Source: Verrucomicrobiia bacterium
GTDB taxonomy: Bacteria > Verrucomicrobiota > Verrucomicrobiia > Limisphaerales > JAEYXS01
Reading direction: 5' to 3'
Assembly (NCBI GenBank): GCA_036405135.1
Contig: DASWYF010000037.1
Location: 1 to 64,000 of the forward strand
Length of the DNA stretch: 64,000 nt
The translations under genes and the position numbers were made by a program. Shown in pieces: positions 24,234 through 30,921 of this stretch (position 1 is its first letter; the number at the start of each line of letters is the position of its first letter). Below the pieces are notes generated by a model. The model was not told the DNA's origin, did not search any database, and saw nothing but the letters and a program-made list of their open reading frames with translations.

Positions 24234-24342
24234 AAGGTTTCTTGTTTCTGGTTTTGGGTTTCGGGTTGACGAGATTTTGGATGTTTAAGGGACGTAGAAA
24301 GCCGTGACTCGAAACTGGAAACGAGAAACACGAAACAGTTTC
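24234..24342. repeat. Pair of facing heptad-periodic arrays, copy K
   Basis: The left array (24234-24273) reads on the minus strand as units such as AACCCGA, AACCCAA and AACCAGA. The right array (24306-24342) reads on the plus strand as AACTGGA, AACGAGA and AACACGA. Because they face each other, the two arms can pair over most of their length. Confidence 0.7.
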
Positions 24343-24360
24343 GAGGACGAGCACGATTGG
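24342..24360 (+). repeat. GAGGACGA-type tract, copy 3
   Basis: CGAGGACGAGCACGATTGG directly abuts the right heptad array. Confidence 0.45.
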
Positions 24361-24433
24361 AGCGGTGAATAGTCCGAATGGGGGATGGTGGGGGATAAGG
24401 GTTTTGAATAGAGTTTGGGTGTGGTTGGGAACT

Positions 24434-24544
24434 CCGTTGGGGTTCAGAATCATGGTTGCCCGGCCCTGTAGGCCGGTTTAACTGAACCGAGGTTTGTCAA
24501 CGGATCGGCGGCTGGAGATTGTAGATCTCCAGCCGCCGTTTTTT
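24434..24544 (+). ncRNA. Candidate structured small RNA with intrinsic terminator
   Basis: Three nested helices can form: CCGTTG (24434-24439) with CAACGG (24498-24503); GGTTCAG (24441-24447) with CTGAACC (24482-24488); and CCGGCC (24460-24465) with GGCCGG (24471-24476). A 14-base-pair terminator stem follows (24506-24519 with 24525-24538), then TTTTTT with one leading G. The U-run fits transcription on the plus strand, yet no plus-strand protein gene lies between nadA (ends 23439) and 26964. The best reading is a free-standing RNA of roughly 110 bases. No promoter was recognised, and a bidirectional terminator for the symporter gene is the alternative. Confidence 0.5.
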
Positions 24545-24599
24545 AGGGGTAATAAAGGAGAAACTTTTGAGTGATTTCACCCGTCTTAGGTGATGGCTT

Positions 24600-26015
24600 C
24601 TATGTGCCTTGTGCTGGGGTTGCCTGGGGCGATGTGTTTTTCAGGCCAAGGAATTTGTGCTCGATCAGGCCGGCGAGAAAGTATCCTCCAAACGCAGCAA
24701 GCATAGAGATGAGGAATGGGTAAGGATATTCGTATTTTGCTGCGGCGAGGTAAACTAAAAGACCCGCTCCCAAAGACGTGAGTGCTGCGGCTGAACCGCC
24801 AAAGTTCGAAAAGAGAGCCATGACCATGATGACGAAAACACCGGTGCTGCCCATGGCGGAGGCTTCGTGGACAAGTTCGAAAACGGATTCCGCACCTAAG
24901 GCCAGCCACGCTGCGATCAGGCCGCTTACCACGACCATGATACGGGCGGAGAGAATCTTTCCGCGTTCTTCAATGCCTGGCACCAAGGGGACTATGAGAT
25001 TGTGCGAGACAAGAGCAGAGGCAGAAAGCAGCGTGGAATCTACCGTGGACAGAATGGCGGAGACCAAGGCGCCGCTGAAGATGACATACATGAAAGTGTT
25101 CAGATGCTCCTTCGCCAAGGTGGGCAGGACGTGCTCCGGGTTTTCGATGCCAGGCATCATCTTGAACGCAAGCAGACCGAGGATGGCGGGGATCAATCCA
25201 ACCAGGATGTAAATGCCACCGCCGATGAGAGCGGATTTGCGGGCGACTTCAGGGGAACGAGTCGCGATGACACGACCGATAAGTTCCTGGGCTACGACGG
25301 AGCCGCAGATGGGGACCATCCACTGCTCAAGCTGTTCCAAGAGACCTCCGTTACCGTGGAATGGATTAAGGCGCTCGGGTTCGATCTCGCGGATCGCGCC
25401 AGACAGGTCCGGGATCTGTGCGAGGACGATGATGAAGATGACGACAAGGCTGAAAATGATGATGATGCCCTGGACGAGATCAGTCATGACATCTGCCTTC
25501 AACCCGCCGGTGACGGTATAGACGATGGTGACACCAGTCGCGATGAGGATGGCGATATCCACACTGACGGATCCGTTGGAGATGTTGCTGATGACCTCAC
25601 CGAAGGCGCGCACTTGTGCCGCGGCCCAGATGATGGAGGTGGGCGCGATGAGGAGGACGGAGGCGCGCTCCACGGTGACGGAATAGCGCTGGCGGAACAG
25701 GTCGATGAGCGTGGTAAGCTGGCGTTTCCACAGAGGGACGGCAAAAACGAATCCCAGAAAAAGAATGCAAAGGCCATAACCGAAGGGGTCTGCTGCGCCG
25801 CCTGAGAAGCCTTGTTCATAAAACATGCCGGCCGAGCTGATGCACGTTTCCGCGCCGAACCAGGTGGCAAAAATGCTGAACGTGGCGAGGCCCAAGCCAA
25901 GGCTACGACCGGCGAGGAGATAGTCTTCTTCGCTGTCGATATTGCGCGAGACCATGAGGCCGATCGCTAGTTGGATGAGGACGTAAACCAGCACCCCTGT
26001 GAGTATCCAGTTCAT
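24600..26015 (-). CDS. Sodium:solute symporter family (SSS) transporter
   Basis: The 471-residue membrane protein has about 13 hydrophobic segments. Family signatures include DYLLAGRSLGLGLATFSIFATWFGAET near residues 35-60, the TGGLKADVMTDLVQ loop near 160-173 and the SAILSTVDSTLLSASAL segment near 325-341. SSS proteins take up sugars, amino acids, organic acids or urea with Na+; the substrate cannot be read from the sequence. ATG 26015 is preferred, with ATG 26027 and GTG 26030 just upstream. The 14-base-pair hairpin downstream has its U-run on the wrong strand to serve this gene. Confidence 0.9.
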   Translation of the reverse strand: MNWILTGVLVYVLIQLAIGLMVSRNIDSEEDYLLAGRSLGLGLATFSIFATWFGAETCISSAGMFYEQGFSGGAADPFGYGLCILFLGFVFAVPLWKRQLTTLIDLFRQRYSVTVERASVLLIAPTSIIWAAAQVRAFGEVISNISNGSVSVDIAILIATGVTIVYTVTGGLKADVMTDLVQGIIIIFSLVVIFIIVLAQIPDLSGAIREIEPERLNPFHGNGGLLEQLEQWMVPICGSVVAQELIGRVIATRSPEVARKSALIGGGIYILVGLIPAILGLLAFKMMPGIENPEHVLPTLAKEHLNTFMYVIFSGALVSAILSTVDSTLLSASALVSHNLIVPLVPGIEERGKILSARIMVVVSGLIAAWLALGAESVFELVHEASAMGSTGVFVIMVMALFSNFGGSAAALTSLGAGLLVYLAAAKYEYPYPFLISMLAAFGGYFLAGLIEHKFLGLKNTSPQATPAQGT

Positions 26016-26110
26016 GGCGCGTGACATCACGGCAAGTGGCCGGAGATGTCAATGTGGAGTTTGGATACAGGGGAAAGAATTTTTGTAATCGGTGGGTTTC
26101 CCGTTCACGC

Positions 26111-26839
26111 TCACACGATGAAATCGCGAAACCAGTTTTCAGGTTCGGCGCGATAGATGCGTTCTTCACCCTGCCATTGGAAGCGCAATTCACCGGCATG
26201 CAAGGCCTGGCAATGGAGGATCAGCCGTTGGCGCTGTTCCTCTGTGAGGCGACTTTCTACAAGGGCTAGATAAAGCGTTTCATCACCGCCATAGATTTTA
26301 TCACCCACGATCGGGTGCCCGATGTGGGAGAGGTGGATGCGGATCTGGTGCTTGCGACCGGTGAGCAGTTCCACTTCAAGCAACGAGAAATCTCCTTCTG
26401 TGCGCGTGAAACGTTTCAGCACTTTGTAAACCGTCTGGGAATTGGCACCGTCTGGTCGTACACAGTCTTTGATCGCCACGATGCTCTTCTCGTCTTTACC
26501 CAAAGGCGCATCGATCAACCCGCCATCTGTGGCCACATGTCCATGGACGATGGTCTGATAAATCTTTCGCACCTCGCGACTCTCCCATTTTTTGCGAAGT
26601 TGCTTGGCGGCTTCATCCGTCTTGGCCACGAGGACCAGGCCGCTCGTCTCACGGTCCAGCCGGTTGATGAGGTGTGGGTTGATGCTTTCGCCCAAATGGA
26701 TGCGCACCCGGCTGATGAGGCTGGAGTAGATATCGCCCTTGGTCGGATGACAGACGAGGTCTGCGGGCTTGTTGATGACGAGGAATTCGTCATCCTCATG
26801 GATGACTTCAAAAAGGCGGGATGGAAGCGTGGTGTTCAA
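26111..26839 (-). CDS. RluA-family RNA pseudouridine synthase
   Basis: The 242-residue enzyme carries the RluA motif HLINRLDRETSGLVLVAKT with catalytic D62, plus KPADLVCHP near the start and GRKHQIRIHLSHIGHPIVGDKIYGG in the second half. There is no S4 RNA-binding domain, as in the short RluA/RluC-like members. The start is a TTG at 26839, supported by AGGGAGG 4-5 bases upstream; no alternative ATG precedes the conserved region. The target uridine in rRNA or tRNA cannot be told. Confidence 0.92.
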   Translation of the reverse strand: MNTTLPSRLFEVIHEDDEFLVINKPADLVCHPTKGDIYSSLISRVRIHLGESINPHLINRLDRETSGLVLVAKTDEAAKQLRKKWESREVRKIYQTIVHGHVATDGGLIDAPLGKDEKSIVAIKDCVRPDGANSQTVYKVLKRFTRTEGDFSLLEVELLTGRKHQIRIHLSHIGHPIVGDKIYGGDETLYLALVESRLTEEQRQRLILHCQALHAGELRFQWQGEERIYRAEPENWFRDFIV

Positions 26840-26963
26840 TTAGCCTCCCTTCGCGCTGCAAAGGCTTGCGATTGAGCAGCATGGCGCAGGCACTCTGCTG
26901 AAAAATCATTCAGAGTTCTCAAAGGACGAAAGCTTTTGCTTCTGCGGCTTGTCACAAGGGCGG

Positions 26964-27614
26964 ATGTGCGTATCATCCGCGCGAGTGAAAGAAAAGTGGA
27001 ATGTCGTGTTGCCGGTCCTGTTGCTGATCGCGTTTGCGGTTACGCGCTGGCCCGACTTCATGCCGGCGAACTTCAGCGCGGCCTATGCGCTGGCGTTCTG
27101 TGCAGGGGCTTACTTCCCCACGCGTTATGTCTTGTGGGTGCCTTTTGCGCTGATGCTGGGCAGCGATATGATCATCAACATCTTCTACTATAAGGTCGCT
27201 CCGATCGGTGGTTACATGGCGGTGAGTTATTCGCTTTATGCGTTGCTCATCGTGTTGGGGCGTCAGTTTGGTCCGAAGGCGAGTTTCTTGAAACTCTTAA
27301 GTGGTGGTATCCTGGGTGCGTTTCTGTTTTACCTCGTCTCCAACACGTTCGCGTGGATCAGCAACCCGGCTTATCTGAAGACGTTGGATGGCTGGATCAA
27401 GGCGTTGACCGTGGGTGTGGACGGGTTTCCGCCTACCTTGATGTTCTTGAAGAATACTCTGATGAGTGGCGGACTTTTCACAGGCCTCTTCGTCGGTGCG
27501 ATGAAGCTGGCGGAGAAGGAAGCCGAGGCGACAGAGCCGGAGCCGAAAGAACAGGAAGAGCCGGAAGAATCGGAAGGCGCGGAAAAGCCTGAGGGTGAAG
27601 AAGCGAAGGCGTGA
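26964..27614 (+). CDS. DUF6580-like membrane protein
   Basis: The 216-residue protein has five or six hydrophobic segments and the motif FPPTLMFLKNTLMSGGLFTGLF near residues 151-172, which I associate with the DUF6580 family of putative transport proteins. The topology resembles the substrate-binding membrane subunits of ECF vitamin transporters, but no ATPase genes are near. The C-terminal 35 residues are almost entirely Glu/Pro/Ala/Lys, a charged low-complexity tail. ATG 26964 has AAGGGCGG upstream; GTG 26985 is an alternative. Confidence 0.7.
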   Translation: MCVSSARVKEKWNVVLPVLLLIAFAVTRWPDFMPANFSAAYALAFCAGAYFPTRYVLWVPFALMLGSDMIINIFYYKVAPIGGYMAVSYSLYALLIVLGRQFGPKASFLKLLSGGILGAFLFYLVSNTFAWISNPAYLKTLDGWIKALTVGVDGFPPTLMFLKNTLMSGGLFTGLFVGAMKLAEKEAEATEPEPKEQEEPEESEGAEKPEGEEAKA

Positions 27615-27616
27615 GG

Positions 27617-27692
27617 GTAGCCGCCGAAATGATGAGGCGGAACTTGCTTGATCAAGAATAGTTAGTTCTGCCTCCTCACGTCGCCAGCTACG
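27617..27692. repeat. Inverted pair of GCCTC...GCTACG elements
   Basis: A minus-orientation copy (27617-27643, GTAGCCGCCGAAATGATGAG...) faces a plus-orientation copy (27670-27692, GCCTCCTCACGTCGCCAGC...). The arms match at 22 of 28 positions, so the pair could form a long hairpin. It fills the gap between the DUF6580 gene and the phosphodiesterase gene. Confidence 0.65.
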
Positions 27693-27701
27693 AATAAACT
27701 A

Positions 27702-28163
27702 ATGAAAATCGGCCTTATCTCAGACACGCATGGGTACCTGGACCCGCGAGTGCCGGAGATTTTTGAAGGGGTTGAGCATATCTTGCACGCGGGGGATATC
27801 GGTTATGCCTCCATCATTTTAGAGCTTGAACGCATCGCTCCGGTCACGGCGGTCTTGGGGAATAATGATTTCGGGATGGAGTATCGGGAGACGGAGGTGG
27901 TCGAGCTTGGCGGGTGCAAGTTTCTGATTCACCACATCGTTGAGCCGCGCCGCCTGACAGACTCGTTGAAAAGCCGGATCAAGCATGCGGCTCCTCAAGT
28001 CGTCATGTTTGGTCACACGCATAAAATGTTTAATGATGTGATCGATGGTGTTCACTTCCTCAATCCCGGCTACTCGGGCAAGCAGCGGTTCAAGCTGGAG
28101 CGGTCGGTGGCGATTTTGCATCTGGAGGAGGGAGAGCGGCGGGTGGAGTTTGTGGTGCTTTGA
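27702..28163 (+). CDS. YfcE/MJ0936-type metallophosphodiesterase
   Basis: The 153-residue protein is a minimal calcineurin-like phosphoesterase. Metal ligands are all visible: D8 and H10 (ISDTHG), D32 (HAGDIG), N55 and D56 (GNNDF), H77-H78 (LIHHIV) and H105/H107 (FGHTHK). The family cleaves phosphodiesters, often shown with model substrates or cyclic nucleotides; the physiological target is unknown. It stands alone behind an inverted repeat pair. Confidence 0.92.
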   Translation: MKIGLISDTHGYLDPRVPEIFEGVEHILHAGDIGYASIILELERIAPVTAVLGNNDFGMEYRETEVVELGGCKFLIHHIVEPRRLTDSLKSRIKHAAPQVVMFGHTHKMFNDVIDGVHFLNPGYSGKQRFKLERSVAILHLEEGERRVEFVVL

Positions 28164-28240
28164 GGGGTGGTATTCCAAGGCTTGGGATTTTGTGTAATTG
28201 CCGGCCAAGCTCAATGATGGAAACCTGATGGTCATCAACC

Positions 28241-28507
28241 ATGTGGTTCATCTTGGAAATCATTTTAGCAGTTGGCTACTGGGTGTGGGAAATCGGCTTT
28301 TTCCCCCGCTTCTACGCGGTGTTGTTCACGGTTTTGTCAGCTGCGGTCACCGGAGATACGCTCTTGCGGGACGATAGCGGGTGGCGGGCGTTGGGTGCGC
28401 CCATGGTAGTCGCTGGTGTCATTGCCGGGGTGATATGGGAGTGGCGATATCGGCGGGAAAGAGATTACAACCCGCCGATAAAGACATTGAACGGAAAAGT
28501 GAACTGA
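28241..28507 (+). CDS. Small membrane protein of unknown function
   Basis: An 88-residue product with two or three hydrophobic segments (about residues 2-20, 24-38 and 46-65) and a charged end (WRYRRERDYNPP). No family is recognised. It starts about 77 bases after the phosphodiesterase stop and may be in the same transcript. Confidence 0.5.
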   Translation: MWFILEIILAVGYWVWEIGFFPRFYAVLFTVLSAAVTGDTLLRDDSGWRALGAPMVVAGVIAGVIWEWRYRRERDYNPPIKTLNGKVN

Positions 28508-28584
28508 TCTAAGCCGCTTAGGTTCGGCGTGGAAGCCATCCTTACTTAGATTTCAGGCAAGGCGTTACGTTGGATTACATTTTT

Positions 28585-28764
28585 TCAGCAGCAGAAATCT
28601 CCGCCGAGGATGTAAAGTAGGAGCAGCAAACCGGGGCCTTTGAAAAGGAATACTAACAGCCCGATGGCCATGAACGGGATGGCGAGGTAGGCGGCGGTTT
28701 TGAAGATGGGAAATGACTCTTCTGCTTCGTGTTCGTTTGCTTCGTTGTGTGTTGGATTGTCCAT
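28585..28764 (-). CDS. 59-residue membrane protein of unknown function
   Basis: ATG at 28764, TGA at 28585-28587. The first 20 residues are rich in Glu, Asn and His (NEANEHEAEE). Then come two closely spaced hydrophobic stretches, AAYLAIPFMAIGLLVFLF and GPGLLLLLYILGG, and the protein ends in two cysteines. The acid-rich start followed by a hydrophobic hairpin looks like a genuine small inner-membrane protein. It is divergent from the LysR gene, with 74 bases between the starts. Confidence 0.5.
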   Translation of the reverse strand: MDNPTHNEANEHEAEESFPIFKTAAYLAIPFMAIGLLVFLFKGPGLLLLLYILGGDFCC

Positions 28765-28838
28765 GGCGCAACAACTTATCTGCTGTTCTCACCATGCGTT
28801 AATTGATAAAACTTCTGCAGCCATCGGTTTAATCAATC

Positions 28839-29717
28839 ATGAACATCCATCATCTTGAGCTGTTTTATTATGTGGCGAAGCATGGCGGCATCATGAACGC
28901 GGTGCGGCACATCCCGTATGGCATCCAGCAACCGGCGGTGAGCAGCCAGATACTTCAATTGGAGGCGGATCTGGGACAGTCACTTTTTCAACGCCGACCA
29001 TTCCAGCTCACTTCGGCAGGGGAGGAGCTTTACGGATTCATTAAACCTTTCTTTGAGAACATCGGGCCGGTGACGGAGAAGTTGCGGGGTGGGGCGACAC
29101 AGTTGGTGCGCATCGCGGCATCATCCATGGTCTTGCGCGATCATTTGCCAGCGGTGTTGGCGCGAGTGAGGAAACAGTTCCCGCGTTTACGGTTCACGCT
29201 GGTGGAGGCGACCTTGGTGCAGGTGGAGCAGGGTTTTGCGAAACAGGACTTTGATCTGGCGGTGACGGTCACTACGGGGAAGCTGCCATCAGGTTTGCAC
29301 GCGATGGAGTTGATCGAATTGCCGCTGGTGTTGCTGGTGCCGGATGATTGGAAGCTGAAGTCCGCAGAGGATTTGTGGAAGCAGGGTTACATCAGCGAGA
29401 CGCTGATCTGTCCGCCAGCTTCGGAGCCGTTGACCATCGCATTGCGGCAGGGATTGGCGAAACGGAAGGTGGATTGGCCGACGGGCATCGAAGTGACCTC
29501 GCTCGAACTGCTGCATACTTACGTGGCACATGGATTTGGTCTGGGCGTGTCGTTGAGGGTGCCGAAGGGCCAGCTTCCCAAGAGTGTGCGGATGCTGCCG
29601 ATGGAAGGATTTCCGGTCATCAATATCTCAACGGTTTGGCAGGGGACGGCGGGGCCAGTGACGCGGATCATGCTGGAGGAGATCAAGAAACAGGCGGCGA
29701 GTTTAGTCGGGAAGTGA
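28839..29717 (+). CDS. LysR-family transcriptional regulator
   Basis: The 292-residue protein begins with the winged helix-turn-helix of LysR regulators (HHLELFYYVAKHGG, QPAVSSQILQLEADLGQSLFQRRP, residues about 3-60). An effector-binding domain of two alpha/beta lobes follows (about 85-290). LysR regulators usually control a divergent neighbour; here that is the 59-residue membrane protein. No inducer is predicted. Confidence 0.9.
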   Translation: MNIHHLELFYYVAKHGGIMNAVRHIPYGIQQPAVSSQILQLEADLGQSLFQRRPFQLTSAGEELYGFIKPFFENIGPVTEKLRGGATQLVRIAASSMVLRDHLPAVLARVRKQFPRLRFTLVEATLVQVEQGFAKQDFDLAVTVTTGKLPSGLHAMELIELPLVLLVPDDWKLKSAEDLWKQGYISETLICPPASEPLTIALRQGLAKRKVDWPTGIEVTSLELLHTYVAHGFGLGVSLRVPKGQLPKSVRMLPMEGFPVINISTVWQGTAGPVTRIMLEEIKKQAASLVGK

Positions 29718-29816
29718 AACGGCAGACGTGGTTGGAAGGTGATTACAAAATTATTCGGACAATGACTGGTTGATTTTTTGAGGGGTGTGTTAGGTTGTTT
29801 CTATAGCGAGGAGCAA

Positions 29817-30887
29817 ATGAGCAGGGTTCGACACTTATCTGCAGTTTCCAGATCATGCTGGGTCTTCATGGCGATCCTGATTGCTACACTTCGAGCAGGT
29901 GCCTGTGTGTGGGATTCGGATTCTTTGACATGGGAGAAATGGATGAATCCAAAACTGGCCGATGTCATCCTGAACCCGCGGCAGCCAAAGATGGACAGGA
30001 AGGCGTTGGAGTCAAGGGTGGCAAAGTTGCTAGCACATCGTGAAGAATCAAAGGAGGCGTGGTGGAATGAACTGGCCGGTGCGTATATTAGGTTGGGGCA
30101 ATCTGAGAAGGCTATCACGCTTCTGGAACCGGTGGTCGACCGTTTTGAGAATGACTACGCGATCCACGCCAATCTGGGTACGGCGTATCATATGGCGGGG
30201 CGATATGTTGAGGCGGAGAAACACATCGCGCGCGATCTGGAACTGAATCCTGAGGGGCATTTCGGATTGGAGAAGTATCATCTGGCGTTGTTGCAGTATC
30301 TGACGCAGTCGAAGGAATACCAGAGCCGGCATCTGTTTGTGGATGAGCTGTCTTTAAAATTTTTACGCCCTTCCATTTTATTTGGGACTGGATGGAATGA
30401 AAAAATGAGCAGGGAGGAAATAGAGAAAGAAATCGAGGCAATCTCCGCTTCCAAAGGCGATCTTAAAGGGAGATGGATATTTGACTTGGCGTCACTTAAA
30501 AACCGGCTGGATTTGCCTCCTAACTATAGAAAACAATGGAACTTGGAGATGCATGAAAAGCTGGAAGATGGGGTGATCTACATGGCCACATTGAATCCGC
30601 AAGAGCCTGCCTGCTGGACGATGCTGGGCGTGGTAGCGCTCAAGAAACGTGATCTGAATCTGTCAGCAGCAGCTTTTGAGAAAGCGGTGGCTTTGGATTC
30701 ACCGATGAAAGAACTGTTACAGGTGAAGATATCTGCCATCAGAGAACACATTAAAGAGGCCAGACAGCATCAGTGGCCGTTGCAATTGATCGGGCTGTTA
30801 TTGATCGGATTGCTATGTGTGCTGGTGTTCAAGGTGATACAGAATCTGCGGACATACATGGCCAGACGGAAAACAGCATCTGCATAA
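29817..30887 (+). CDS. Exported TPR protein with C-terminal membrane anchor (unit A)
   Basis: The ATG at 29817 has AGGAG about 5 bases upstream and gives 356 residues. There is a signal peptide ending before ACVWDSDSL (about residue 30). Next come PKLADVILNPRQP, then TPR-like helices (WWNELAGAYIRLGQ, ALLEPVV-type repeats, AIHANLGTAYHMAGRYVEAEKHIARDLELNP; about 75-150). A C-terminal helix pair about residues 324-345 (LIGLLLIGLLCVLVFKVI) and a basic end RRKTASA close the protein. It is paralogous to the two fused units in the next gene. Function unknown; the domain probably mediates protein contacts in the periplasm. Confidence 0.7.
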   Translation: MSRVRHLSAVSRSCWVFMAILIATLRAGACVWDSDSLTWEKWMNPKLADVILNPRQPKMDRKALESRVAKLLAHREESKEAWWNELAGAYIRLGQSEKAITLLEPVVDRFENDYAIHANLGTAYHMAGRYVEAEKHIARDLELNPEGHFGLEKYHLALLQYLTQSKEYQSRHLFVDELSLKFLRPSILFGTGWNEKMSREEIEKEIEAISASKGDLKGRWIFDLASLKNRLDLPPNYRKQWNLEMHEKLEDGVIYMATLNPQEPACWTMLGVVALKKRDLNLSAAAFEKAVALDSPMKELLQVKISAIREHIKEARQHQWPLQLIGLLLIGLLCVLVFKVIQNLRTYMARRKTASA

Positions 30888-30921
30888 GGTCAATGGTTCC
30901 TGCCAAATACATGGAGTATTT

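Larger units (their letters stand above)
24186..24599. other. 414-base intergenic region with repeats and a structured RNA candidate
   Basis: The region holds two facing heptad arrays (24234-24342), a GAGGACGA tract (24342-24360) and a strongly folded, terminator-ended segment (24434-24544). Both flanking genes are on the minus strand. No protein gene is seen. Confidence 0.6.

Noticed and set aside
24506-24544. Hairpin as the terminator of the sodium/solute symporter gene
   Set aside because: The U-run follows the stem on the plus strand, whereas the symporter is transcribed on the minus strand.
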